The notes under the pieces: generated by a model
Seen by the model: only the letters and a program-made list of their open reading frames with translations
Told to the model about the DNA's origin: nothing
The model's database searches: none
Position numbers and translations under genes: made by a program
From: Pseudarthrobacter phenanthrenivorans
Lineage (GTDB): Bacteria > Actinomycetota > Actinomycetes > Actinomycetales > Micrococcaceae
DNA: 64,000 nucleotides
Assembly: GCF_000813845.1 (NCBI RefSeq)
Contig: NZ_JWTB01000013.1
Location: forward strand, 40,696 to 104,695
Direction of reading: 5' to 3'
Shown: positions 16,428-25,356 of the stretch, one piece after another
Layout: each line of letters opens with the position of its first letter
Position numbering within the stretch: position 1 is the first letter of the stretch

Positions 16428-17321
16428 TCAGCTCAGGATGTCCTTGGTGACGAACCGGCCATAAGCGAGCGCCCCGAACACCGCCACGTAGCCTGCCTGG
16501 AGCAGGGCATTGCTGGCGAAGGAATCCCAGACCAGGGGCTGGCGCAGCATGTCCCCGAAGCCAAGCCAGTAGTGGCTGAAGAGCCAGGGGTGCAGCCACT
16601 CCAGCTGGGGAAGCTGGTCCAGGACCTGCGAAACCACGGAGACGACCACGGTGGCAGCCATCGCCCCCACCGGGACCACGGTCAGCGTGGACAGGAACAG
16701 CCCGATCGCCGACAAGCCCGCAAGGGACACGGCCAGGTAGCCGGCGATCAGCACGATGCGCAGGGCCGCCTCCCACGGTTGGACCACCCCGCCCGAAAGC
16801 AGGGTCACCGGACCAACCGGGAACAACGCCGCGCCGATGGCTGCGCCGGCGGCGCCCACGGTCAACGGGGCAACAATGCAGAACGCCAGGGCGCCGGCGT
16901 ACTTGACCAGGAGCAGGCGCACCCGGCCGGCCGGGGCCACCAGGAGGTAGCGGAGGGTCCCCAGGCCCGCCTCCCCGGCAATGGTGTCCCCCGCGACCAC
17001 GCCCACCGCGAGTGGCATGAACAACGGAACGGAGACCAGCATTGCGGTAAAGGCCACGAACAGGCCATTCTGCGTGATCCGGTCCAGGAACGCCGGCCCC
17101 CGGCCCGGCGGCACCGTGGAAGAGACCCGCACGGCGATGGCAATAAGCACCGGAATGGCGGCCAGCGCCACCAGCAGCGCCCAGGTCCGGCGGCGCCCGA
17201 AGAGGACCTTGAGTTCCGAACCCAGCAGGGACAGCCCGGACGTTCGCGGCGCGGCGGCCGGCTGGGCGGTTCCGGCTGCTCCGGCTGCTCCGGGCAGCCC
17301 GGCGGGGACACTACTGGGCAA
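16428..17321 (-). CDS. ABC-2 type transporter permease
   Basis: About 297-residue membrane protein with six hydrophobic segments and a loop VAGDTIAGEAGLGTLRYLLVAP typical of ABC-2 permeases that pair with DRB/Nod-type ATPases. The start is uncertain. TTG at 17321 overlaps the ATPase stop and begins just before a Pro/Ala-rich head. GTG at 17372 or ATG at 17429 are alternatives further inside the ATPase gene. It would form an exporter with the adjacent ATPase. The substrate is unknown; a LolA/RseB-like protein precedes them. Confidence 0.8.
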   Translation of the reverse strand: MPSSVPAGLPGAAGAAGTAQPAAAPRTSGLSLLGSELKVLFGRRRTWALLVALAAIPVLIAIAVRVSSTVPPGRGPAFLDRITQNGLFVAFTAMLVSVPLFMPLAVGVVAGDTIAGEAGLGTLRYLLVAPAGRVRLLLVKYAGALAFCIVAPLTVGAAGAAIGAALFPVGPVTLLSGGVVQPWEAALRIVLIAGYLAVSLAGLSAIGLFLSTLTVVPVGAMAATVVVSVVSQVLDQLPQLEWLHPWLFSHYWLGFGDMLRQPLVWDSFASNALLQAGYVAVFGALAYGRFVTKDILS

Positions 17322-18333
17322 CGTCGAATCCTTCCCCGGTGAGGGCAACAAAGCGGTCTTCAAGGCTTTCACGTTCGACGGCGAAGCCCCGGACCCGGAC
17401 GCCGGCCTGGACCAGGTGCGCCACAACATCCTCGGGAAGCACCGCTTGTTGCCCGGCAGCGGCCGCCAGCGCGGCGACCAGCGTTTCGCCGTCCGGCTGC
17501 GGGCGCGCCTGCCCGGTGTGGCCCGGTTCCAGTGCCAGCCCGAGCCCGGCCAGGACCTGCCGGGCCACGCCGGCGTCGGGCGTGAGCAGCCTGAGGCGGG
17601 CGCTGCCGGCCTGCCGCAACTCGGCCAGCGGCCCCTGTGCCACGAGCTTTCCGGCGCTCATGACTGCCGCATGGCTGCACATCTGGTCCACCTCCGCCAG
17701 CAGGTGGCTCGAGACAAAGATGGTGGTGCCCTCGCCGGCCAAGGACCGGACCAGGTTCCGGACTTCCCGGGTGCCCTGCGGGTCCAGCCCGTTGGTGGGT
17801 TCATCCAGCACCAGCAGGTCCCGTGGCGACAGCAGGGCGTTGGCAATGCCCAGCCTCTGCTTCATGCCCAGGGAGTACGCGTGCACCCGCTTGCCTGCCG
17901 CATGCTCCAGTCCGACGCGTTCCAGGGCCCGATCAACCCTGGCCTTGCGGGTGGAGGGGACGGTGTGCGGGCCGGCGGCGTCAAGCCGGTGCAGATTCGC
18001 CGCGCCCGATAGGAAAGGGTAGAAGGCCGGCCCCTCCACCAGGGCGCCCACGCGGGGCAGGACGTCATGCAGCTTCTCCGGCATCTCCTGCCCCAGCAGC
18101 CGGACCGTTCCGGCGGACGCGGCGGCCAGGCCCAGCAGCATACGGATGGTGGTGGTCTTTCCGGAGCCGTTGGGCCCCAGGAAGCCGAAGACCGTTCCGT
18201 GCGGCACGGCCAGGTCTACGCCGTCGACGGCGGCCTGCCGGCCAAAGTGCTTGCTGAGGCCCCGGGTTTCGATGGCCAGGGCGGCGTTGCCCGGGCCGGC
18301 CCCGGCTTCCCCCGCACTCCCCCGTTCAGCCAC
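17311..18333 (-). CDS. ABC transporter ATP-binding protein
   Basis: 340-residue ATPase. It has Walker A GPNGSGKTT (about 53), Q-loop region, signature YSLGMKQRLG (about 155), Walker B LLVLDEPTNG and H-loop SSHLL. A 100-residue C-terminal extension follows, as in DRR-type lipid or drug exporters. It overlaps the permease gene and follows the LolA-like gene by 16 bp. The set LolA-like protein plus ATPase plus permease recurs in actinobacteria and is thought to handle lipids or lipoproteins; the last point is inference. Confidence 0.92.
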   Translation of the reverse strand: MAERGSAGEAGAGPGNAALAIETRGLSKHFGRQAAVDGVDLAVPHGTVFGFLGPNGSGKTTTIRMLLGLAAASAGTVRLLGQEMPEKLHDVLPRVGALVEGPAFYPFLSGAANLHRLDAAGPHTVPSTRKARVDRALERVGLEHAAGKRVHAYSLGMKQRLGIANALLSPRDLLVLDEPTNGLDPQGTREVRNLVRSLAGEGTTIFVSSHLLAEVDQMCSHAAVMSAGKLVAQGPLAELRQAGSARLRLLTPDAGVARQVLAGLGLALEPGHTGQARPQPDGETLVAALAAAAGQQAVLPEDVVAHLVQAGVRVRGFAVERESLEDRFVALTGEGFDVAQ

Positions 18334-18349
18334 TGGCTTGAGCCGCCAT

Positions 18350-19525
18350 TTACTGGGCCGCTGCTGCTGCCGACTGCAGTTTCTCCGCCGGCACCATCCC
18401 CGCGAAGACCCGGCCGTCGTCGGTGATCAGGACGTTGAGCAGGGCGGTCGAAAGCAGCCGTCCGCCTGGCACGGCGACGGCAGCCTGGGCCAGCAGCGGG
18501 TCCTGCAGCAGCTGCCCGGCGGCCGACGCTGATCCACGCGGCGTGCCCACCACGGTCTCCCAGCCGGTTCCGGTCACGGAAACGTCCGGATGGTGGTCCA
18601 TGGCGGCCGGGTCATGGCCCGGAACGGGCTGGTGCGGTTTGTCAGGGACCGGGAGTTCCTTGATGGTGCTGCCCGGCGGCGGGGTGAAGCTGAAGACCGA
18701 CGCGTCCGGGGCGTCCAGCGAGAGGCTGGTGAACCTGGAGACGAAAGCGGGCCCGCCCGCACCGCGGGCGGTGACCTGGACGGACAGGGGCAGGCCGTTT
18801 TCACCGTCGACGGCGATGGCCACCTTGCCCACCAGGGTTGCGTCCGTGCGGGGCTCAATCAGCAGGTTATAGGCGGCCCGCCCGGCCACCGAAACATCCG
18901 GGCCAACGGAAACGGCGGTACTGGCGTCGACCTTGGCCAGCAGTTGCCGGGCCAGTTCGTCCGGGCTGTGCATGCCCGGTTCACCCTGCCGGTCCCGGGA
19001 ATGGGGCGGGTCCTGCGTGTCCGCCGGCAGCGCCAGGTGCGCAGCGGTGTTGTCCTTTGAGGAATAGAACCAGACGTCGCTGCCATGGCGGACGATGTCC
19101 CGTTCGGCCAGCTGATCCATCACCTGCACCCGGGCGTTGTCCTTGCCGTCGAGGTAGATCCGCGCCGTGTGCTTGCCTGTCAGCAGTTCAATGGCGGATG
19201 CCACGCTGCCCGCGGAGGCAGGCGCCGACGGCTTTCCGGCGGCCGGCAGCTCCGGCAGCCCGAGATCCGCGGACTGCTCAATGGTCCCCGAGAGTCTGTC
19301 CACCTTGTGGCTGGCCACCAGTTCCAGGACCTGGGCGGGAGTCTTGGCGGGCAGTGGGTTGCTGGCCCCCGCCGGCAGGGACCCAACCAGCGCGCCGGCG
19401 GCGATGACCACCGGAGCCGCGACGGCGGGCAGCCATCCCAGCCATGGCCTGCGGCCTGGTGTGCTGGTTCGTTGCACCTGAAAATGGTGGAAGCGTCCGC
19501 TGGAATCCAGCCTGTTGGAGCCCAT
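18350..19525 (-). CDS. LolA/RseB-like secreted or membrane-anchored protein
   Basis: 391-residue protein with one N-terminal hydrophobic anchor or signal (about 32-52). A single domain follows with the LolA/RseB-like order: VLELVASHKVDRLSGTIEQSADLG at about 65, a beta-rich sheet, and ARIYLDGKDNARVQVMDQL (key residues D-K-R). Such domains bind acyl chains or sense envelope state. It lies between the PEP enzyme gene (9-bp gap) and an ABC ATPase gene (16-bp gap), so it probably works with the ABC exporter on a lipid-linked substrate. Confidence 0.75.
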   Translation of the reverse strand: MGSNRLDSSGRFHHFQVQRTSTPGRRPWLGWLPAVAAPVVIAAGALVGSLPAGASNPLPAKTPAQVLELVASHKVDRLSGTIEQSADLGLPELPAAGKPSAPASAGSVASAIELLTGKHTARIYLDGKDNARVQVMDQLAERDIVRHGSDVWFYSSKDNTAAHLALPADTQDPPHSRDRQGEPGMHSPDELARQLLAKVDASTAVSVGPDVSVAGRAAYNLLIEPRTDATLVGKVAIAVDGENGLPLSVQVTARGAGGPAFVSRFTSLSLDAPDASVFSFTPPPGSTIKELPVPDKPHQPVPGHDPAAMDHHPDVSVTGTGWETVVGTPRGSASAAGQLLQDPLLAQAAVAVPGGRLLSTALLNVLITDDGRVFAGMVPAEKLQSAAAAAQ

Positions 19526-19534
19526 AGGTAAAGA

Positions 19535-22387
19535 CTACGCCCGTGCAGCCGGGTCTGCGTCCGCGGGCACTTTTCCATCCCCGGCGCCCGGATGGTGCGG
19601 CACAACGGTGCCCGCACCGCCGTCGACCGTTATTGTCTGCCCGGTCTCTATCGCGATGGTGGCGTCCGGGACTCCGACAACGGCCGGAATGCCGTACTCC
19701 CTGGCCACGACCGCACCGTGCGAGTTGGCCCCGCCCATTTCCATGACCAGGCCGCCGGCGGTCAGGAACAACGGTGTCCAGCCGGGGTCCGTTGACGGGG
19801 CTACCAGGATCTCCCCCGGTTCGAGGCGGGCGCCGACGGGATCCCGGATGACCCGCGCAGCCGCCGTGACCGTTCCTGCCGATGCAGGGCTCCCGGCAAG
19901 GGTTCCTTCCGGGACATGCCCGACGGCGGTGCGCACCGCCTCGGGTTCGGTACCGTCAGAGAGCAGCACCCGGGGGATGTGGCGGCGTCCGAGCTCACGC
20001 TCATATTCCTCCCGCCGCTCCGCCACGCGTGCCCGCAGGTCCAGGGCGTGGCCGTCACCGGCACCGTTCGCGGTCAAGGCCTGGCGCGTCTCGGCGAAAT
20101 CCAGGAAGAACACGTCATCCCGCCGTTCGATGCTGCCCGCGCGGGCAAGTTCCCCGCCCACCATCAGCAGCTGCCGGCGGACTTCCGCCAGCCCGTTAAC
20201 CAGGTGGTATTTGGGCAGTTCCCTCAGGCCGGCGTACAGCCGCGCGCGGCGGAGGGCGGCCCGCACCAGGAGTCCGCGGAGCCTGCCGTGCGCGGCAGCG
20301 CGGGCAACCAGGAGGTCGACCTGCGCTTCCGCGTCCTCGGCGGCCCTGCTGAACTGGATGTCGGGGGCGAGGGCAGGGTTGTCCAGCCGCAGGTAGTTTG
20401 CCAGGATGCCCAGGATATGGGCCGGCTCCTCCGACCATCGGGGCTGCCCGACGTCGATCTCCGCCACCGCCCGGTGGCCGTACCGGTCCAGGAACCGGGT
20501 CAGCCCGGCCTCCAGGCGCGCCGGCAACTGGCCGGCCTCGAAAGCCACCGCCAGGCCGGAGGGGTCGCCGGCCAGCAGCGCTGTCCGCGACTGGGCGTCG
20601 TCCCTGATCGATTCGGCCAACTGCCACAGTTCCAGGTCCATCTGGGTGGTGATGTTGTTGGGCAGGCCGCGGATCACGGGCTGCAATTCATTCCACGCAT
20701 TACTGCCCAGGAGTTTTCCCGCTGCCGCCAGCATGGCGAAACCCAGGGCTGGAAGGGGCAGGATGGCCGGGACAATCTGGAACAGCCGCGAGCCCAGCAG
20801 GGATTCGGCATGGTCAAGACGGGCCAGGGGGCCGGCCGGGGCAGCCGGTGCCAGGGATGCCTCGAATTCCCGTGTGAAACGGTCCATCCTGCGGAGGGCC
20901 GCGGCGGGACGGACCAGCGCCACTATCAGGGCAGCGGGGACCTTGGCCCGGGCCGCCACCGGCACGACATGGCGGAGCAGACCGAACGGCGTCCTGGTGG
21001 TGACCGAAAACGCGGGATCGTCGAAGAGTTGGCGCATGACGGCGGCCGTCCGCGCTTCCATGACGTCGAACACCCTGGGAACGAACCGGCGGCCTATGGC
21101 ACTGCGGAGGGGGGTGGTGAAATCGATGTAGATCCGTTGCCCCGCCTCTGCGTACGGTGATGGTCCGCGCCGGGGATCGGGGACCGGGAAGCCGGCGGCC
21201 GTGGCCACCGACGAGGCGATGAGGCGAACGGCCGCGAGGCCCATGGGCGTGAGTGGCCGGGTGAGCCCCTGGGCCAGGCTGAAGCAGAGGTATGCCCTGG
21301 TGCCGGAAACGGGATACCTGCCCGGCGGGACGGTGCCTGCGGCGCCGTTGCTTTTTGGGACGGGGTACAGCGTGGTGATCGGCCTGGACTGGGTGAGCCA
21401 CATGGTGCCCGCGGGGTCGATGGCCCATTCGAGGTCCTGCGGAGCGCCGAAATGCGCTTCCGCCTGCAGGCCCAGCCGGGCCAGGGCCGCCACCTGCACG
21501 TCTGTGAGGCAGGCGGCGCCGCCCCCTTGTCCCCCGCGAAGGGGTGCCGTTACCTCCCGGGTTTCTGTTCCGCCGCCGGGCAGTGGCCGCACCTCCATGC
21601 CTGTACCGCCGGTTTTCCGTTCCAGGACCCTGCCGGTCAGCCCATCCACCACGAAATGGTCCGGATTGACCGTCCCCGAGACCACGGCTTCCCCGAGGCC
21701 CCGGGCGGCATCGATCACCACCTGCCGCCGCCTGCCGGTCAGGGGATTCGCCGTAAACATCACGCCCGCGGTCTCCGCTTCAACCAGCCGCTGGACCACC
21801 ACCGCAAGCGCCACGCCTGCCGGTGCGATGCCCAGGGTTGCCCGGTAGGCGGTGGCCCGGTCTGTCCAGAGCGACGCCCAGCAGCGCCGGACCGCGTCAA
21901 GGACCGCGGGAACCCCCACCACGTTCAGGTAGGTGTCCTGCTGGCCGGCGAAGCTGGCGAACAGCAGGTCCTCCGCGGTGGCCGAGGAGCGGACCGCCAC
22001 CGGGACGCCGGGGCCCAGGGCCGTGTAGGCCTGTTCCACCGCGGTCGCCACTGGCCCGGGTATCGGGGCTGCCAGGATCGCGGCCCGTGCCGTTGCCGCA
22101 AGTTCGTTGAGCCGGCCGGGTTCCAGGGCGGGACCGCCGGCGGCGAGGGCGGCGCTGGCCTCGGCAAGCCCGGGAAGGAGGGAACCCGGGACGCCGACGG
22201 ACTGCCGGTAGGCGTCCGTGGAGAGGCAGAAACCGCCGGGGACCGGCAGCCCGGCGGACAGCAGTTCACCGAGGTTGGCTGCCTTGCCGCCCACCAGTGG
22301 GAGCATCGCGGCGTCGAGCCGGCGCAGATCCAGGACCAGGCCGGTTTCCGTGCCGGCGGCTTCTGATGCAGATCCCTGCCGTTCCAT
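19535..22387 (-). CDS. PEP/pyruvate-binding phosphotransferase, rifampin-phosphotransferase-like
   Basis: 950-residue protein. An N-terminal ATP-grasp-type PEP-synthase domain (about 15-330) has VGGKAANLGELLSAGLPVPGGF and VAVRSSATAEDL. A central all-alpha region (about 350-830) follows. The C-terminal swivelling phosphohistidine domain has the catalytic His in GGANSHGAVVAREYGIPAVVG. There is no PEP-binding barrel of true PEP synthase, so the layout matches rifampin phosphotransferase (Rph, usually about 870 aa) and its many uncharacterised relatives. It may phosphorylate a small molecule or drug. It sits directly downstream of a two-domain Usp. Confidence 0.85.
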   Translation of the reverse strand: MERQGSASEAAGTETGLVLDLRRLDAAMLPLVGGKAANLGELLSAGLPVPGGFCLSTDAYRQSVGVPGSLLPGLAEASAALAAGGPALEPGRLNELAATARAAILAAPIPGPVATAVEQAYTALGPGVPVAVRSSATAEDLLFASFAGQQDTYLNVVGVPAVLDAVRRCWASLWTDRATAYRATLGIAPAGVALAVVVQRLVEAETAGVMFTANPLTGRRRQVVIDAARGLGEAVVSGTVNPDHFVVDGLTGRVLERKTGGTGMEVRPLPGGGTETREVTAPLRGGQGGGAACLTDVQVAALARLGLQAEAHFGAPQDLEWAIDPAGTMWLTQSRPITTLYPVPKSNGAAGTVPPGRYPVSGTRAYLCFSLAQGLTRPLTPMGLAAVRLIASSVATAAGFPVPDPRRGPSPYAEAGQRIYIDFTTPLRSAIGRRFVPRVFDVMEARTAAVMRQLFDDPAFSVTTRTPFGLLRHVVPVAARAKVPAALIVALVRPAAALRRMDRFTREFEASLAPAAPAGPLARLDHAESLLGSRLFQIVPAILPLPALGFAMLAAAGKLLGSNAWNELQPVIRGLPNNITTQMDLELWQLAESIRDDAQSRTALLAGDPSGLAVAFEAGQLPARLEAGLTRFLDRYGHRAVAEIDVGQPRWSEEPAHILGILANYLRLDNPALAPDIQFSRAAEDAEAQVDLLVARAAAHGRLRGLLVRAALRRARLYAGLRELPKYHLVNGLAEVRRQLLMVGGELARAGSIERRDDVFFLDFAETRQALTANGAGDGHALDLRARVAERREEYERELGRRHIPRVLLSDGTEPEAVRTAVGHVPEGTLAGSPASAGTVTAAARVIRDPVGARLEPGEILVAPSTDPGWTPLFLTAGGLVMEMGGANSHGAVVAREYGIPAVVGVPDATIAIETGQTITVDGGAGTVVPHHPGAGDGKVPADADPAARA

Positions 22388-22431
22388 GTCCCGGGCGCCT
22401 TATGTCCTGTCTGCCTTGGCCGGCCGGCGGG

Positions 22432-23472
22432 TCAGGCGGCGTCGCCGAGGATCGGGCCGAACCGCGCCCGGTCGGCCAGGCGGGGGTCCTCCCGGTCCGG
22501 GACCACCATGACGGGGCCCTTGGCATGGTGGAGAACGCCGTCGGAGGTTGACCCCAGGAGCATCCCGGTGAAGCCGCCCCGGCCCCGGGTGCCCACCACG
22601 ACGAGTTCCACGTGCCGGCTTTCCTCGACGAGCACGTCCACGGGGGATCCGTCCTTGAGCTCGTAGTCGGCCTGCAAGTGGGGATAGTGGCTGCGGAGCC
22701 AGGCCATGCCGGCGTCCAGGGTCACCCGGATGTCCTCGAACAGGGCTTTCCGGTCCATGGGCGCAGGGACCCATGCCAGGGAGCCGCTGTACTGCGGCAC
22801 TGCGCAGACCACACGAAGCGCCGCGCCCAGCCGTTGCGCCTGGTCGGCTGCTTCCAGGACCGCGACCCGCGCCTGCTCAGAGCCGTCCACGCCAACCACC
22901 ACCACGTTCTCCACCGACCGGTGGCCGGATTTGGCCTGCTCCGCCCTGATCCGGCGGTCCTCGATGGTCTCGCCCAGCCGGTCCGAGCAGAACAGGGGCA
23001 CGGTCACGGTGGGGCATTTCGCGTGGGCGGGCAGGGCACTGCTCACCGATCCCAGGAGCCGGCCGACAAAGCCGCCGCGGCCGCGCGTACCGACCACCAG
23101 GAGCTCAGCGGTTTCGGAGATCTCCAGCAGGACTCCGGCGGCGTCGCCGTTCTCGACAGAGGAAGTGACGTCGACGTCGTAGGTGGCAACCTTTTCCAGG
23201 GCCTGCCGGACGATCGCCTCTGCACCTTCGCGGATGACGGAATCATCAACGGTTGCATAGCCGCCGTCGAGGCCGGACGCGGCAAAGATCGGCACGGAGT
23301 AGGCGGTGACGATATGGAGCGGACGGCCGCGGCGCTGGGCTTCCCGCGCAGCCCACACCAGGGCGCACTGGCCGTGTTCCGAGCCGTCGACACCAACCAC
23401 GATGCCCTGCGGACCGGCAGGCGCATCACCGCCGTCCCATGCCGGGTCGGGGTGCAACTCTCGTGAGCCCAT
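22432..23472 (-). CDS. two-domain universal stress protein
   Basis: 346-residue cytoplasmic protein with two tandem Usp domains (about 22-160 and 185-330). Each opens with GVDGSE and ends with the ATP-binding VVGTRGRGGF-G-LLGS motif. Usp proteins respond to starvation, hypoxia and oxidative stress. It is 44 bp upstream of the Rph-like PEP enzyme gene on the same strand, a pairing that also occurs in other actinobacteria and suggests stress-linked expression. It is the first gene of the 23472-16428 string. Confidence 0.92.
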   Translation of the reverse strand: MGSRELHPDPAWDGGDAPAGPQGIVVGVDGSEHGQCALVWAAREAQRRGRPLHIVTAYSVPIFAASGLDGGYATVDDSVIREGAEAIVRQALEKVATYDVDVTSSVENGDAAGVLLEISETAELLVVGTRGRGGFVGRLLGSVSSALPAHAKCPTVTVPLFCSDRLGETIEDRRIRAEQAKSGHRSVENVVVVGVDGSEQARVAVLEAADQAQRLGAALRVVCAVPQYSGSLAWVPAPMDRKALFEDIRVTLDAGMAWLRSHYPHLQADYELKDGSPVDVLVEESRHVELVVVGTRGRGGFTGMLLGSTSDGVLHHAKGPVMVVPDREDPRLADRARFGPILGDAA

Positions 23473-23891
23473 GGGGGCCGCCTCCTCGCGATACGCCTGA
23501 TGTTGCGGCTATTCTGCCAGAAAACGGGCTGCTCCCCGTGCACCCCGGCCACCGGCGTTACGGCCAGGAAGCACCATCTTCCGTTTTCAACTATTCTCCG
23601 TCCACCAGGCCTTAGCAAGCCTGTTCAACGCCCTCCCGCCGCGGTTATCCACAGGCACTTCCGGGGGCAGCGGAAACCGCGTTCAGGCGCTCCGGAATGT
23701 TTTCTTCTTTGGGCTATCCACGGCCGCATTTGTTCTGTAGTCTTCAGGACATTGTTGGTCCGGGACGCCGACTGCATCTTCCTGCAAGGACGCTCCCGGG
23801 CCATGCTCTGCGTCCGTTCCTGGGGTAACGGGACGCGGGCCCGGCGAGGACGCCGGCACCTGCCAAAAGCTCCGAAGGAGGGAAAACTGTA

Positions 23892-24539
23892 GTGTCACGC
23901 ATGCCTGGGGATGCCGGAACCGAACAGACCACCACTGTCATCATTGGCACCGGCCTGTCCGGACTCGCCGTGGCCGCGGAATTGCGCCGCTACGGGGTGG
24001 ACTCCATCGTGGTGGACGGGCTGGACGTCCTTGGCGCCGGCCAGCCCGCGAACACGTCGTCGCTGCAGCGCTGCGACGCGGCTGACAGCGGCAGCCTCCG
24101 GGAACGGAACGAAATCCTGCGCCACCTGCGCAATTACGCGGCAAGCCACAGCGTTGACGTCCGCAACACCACGCGGGCCGTCCAGCTGACCATGCTGGAA
24201 GGCCCGGGTCGCGACGCCGCACCGCAATGGCAGGTGCACACCCCCACAGGCATCCTGGTGGCCGACCATATTGTCCTCACCCGGTGCGCGCACAGCCAGC
24301 TGCGCCGGATGCTGAACGACTTCGGCATCGCCGTCGGGCGGAACGTGGCCGCGGCCATGCGGGCCATCGGCATCTACCTGGTGGGAGTGGGCGAGCTGAT
24401 CACTCCCTCGCCCAAGGAAGTGCTGCGCCAGGCCAAAACCGTGGGCCAGGCGATCTCCGCGAAGGTCAACCCGGACAGGCCTTACCCCTCCATCACGGCT
24501 TTCCCGGCAACGGGAAGCCTGGCGGCCCTGGGCTGCTGA
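23892..24539 (+). CDS. short FAD/NAD(P)-binding protein
   Basis: 215-residue protein with a Rossmann dinucleotide fingerprint at the N-terminus (VIIGTGLSGLAVAAELRR, about 17-34) followed by an acidic strand end (VVDGLD). It matches only the first third of flavin monooxygenase or NAD(P)/FAD-dependent oxidoreductases and lacks their second NAD(P) motif and C-terminal interface. It may be a compact family or a decayed reductase. The GTG start is supported by AAGGAGGG nine bases upstream. Intergenic 23473-23891 shows no other gene. Confidence 0.7.
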   Translation: MSRMPGDAGTEQTTTVIIGTGLSGLAVAAELRRYGVDSIVVDGLDVLGAGQPANTSSLQRCDAADSGSLRERNEILRHLRNYAASHSVDVRNTTRAVQLTMLEGPGRDAAPQWQVHTPTGILVADHIVLTRCAHSQLRRMLNDFGIAVGRNVAAAMRAIGIYLVGVGELITPSPKEVLRQAKTVGQAISAKVNPDRPYPSITAFPATGSLAALGC

Positions 24540-24594
24540 CGGACGTCCCGCTGCCCGGCGCCGGCCTGGACCAGGCAGGTCCTCGCCGCGGCTG

Positions 24595-25245
24595 CTATTC
24601 CCCGTCGTTGTCTGTGGTTTCCCCGTCGCCCGTCAGGCGGCGGCGCGCCAGGACGGCAAGTGCCACGAGCAGCCCCACGGCGACGGCAGCAAAGATCACG
24701 ATGCTCCACTGGAAGGGCTGGCCCGCGTTGGCCGGCTCGCCCGGCTCCTCCGTCACCCCGGGCTTTGCCGTACCGATGCCCGGAACTGCGGCGGCCGGCG
24801 TCGAACTTACCGTCGACGATGTTCCGGGAGTGGAGGTTCCTGACGGACTGGCGCCGGCCGCGCCGGAGGCAGCGGTGAAAGTGAACGTGCCCTCAATGGG
24901 ATGCGAGTCGGCGCTGACCACCCGCCAGGTCACCGTGTATCCGCCGGCAGGTCCGCCTGGACGCAGCTTCTGCGTGGCAACCGCGTCCACGATCTGCACG
25001 GCACCATCTGCCCACTCGGTGCCGGCGGCATCCTTGACGGAGAACGAGGAGCCGATCCCCAACGGCGTGTTGCTGAAAGTCACCGAGACCTCGGCCGGCG
25101 GGGCCGGCACGGTGGCACCCTGGGCTGGGCTGGTGGACTCCGCAGCATCATGGGCCGACGCCGGACCGGCCAGGCCCAGGACCACGGCTGCAAGGACAAA
25201 GGAACCGAGCACAAGGCGCGGCAACTGGCGGCGGACTGGGCGCAT
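24595..25245 (-). CDS. CopC-domain protein with C-terminal membrane anchor
   Basis: 216-residue exported protein. Signal peptide about 1-32, ending ASA-HD. The mature N-terminal His is a classic CopC copper ligand (HDAAESTSPAQGA). A CopC beta-sandwich follows with VSADSHPIEGTFTF (second His), then a Ser/Thr/Pro-rich linker and one C-terminal membrane helix (about 180-200) with a basic RRR stop. It probably binds copper at the cell surface. The start at 25245 is favoured by GAGGAG upstream; the open frame reaches 25341. Confidence 0.87.
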   Translation of the reverse strand: MRPVRRQLPRLVLGSFVLAAVVLGLAGPASAHDAAESTSPAQGATVPAPPAEVSVTFSNTPLGIGSSFSVKDAAGTEWADGAVQIVDAVATQKLRPGGPAGGYTVTWRVVSADSHPIEGTFTFTAASGAAGASPSGTSTPGTSSTVSSTPAAAVPGIGTAKPGVTEEPGEPANAGQPFQWSIVIFAAVAVGLLVALAVLARRRLTGDGETTDNDGE

Positions 25246-25356
25246 ATCTGGGCTGCTCCTCGTGTTGGATTCCTTACAGACTAGGCGATTTTGCCCGCCC
25301 CGGACCTGCTCTCCCCTTAGGATGCAGGTATTCCCACACACTTCCCCGGAGGACTA

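Noticed and set aside
23500..23892. Open frame of 130 codons upstream of the FAD gene
   Set aside because: Atypical composition, no ribosome site, and it overlaps the likely promoter and ribosome site of the next gene.
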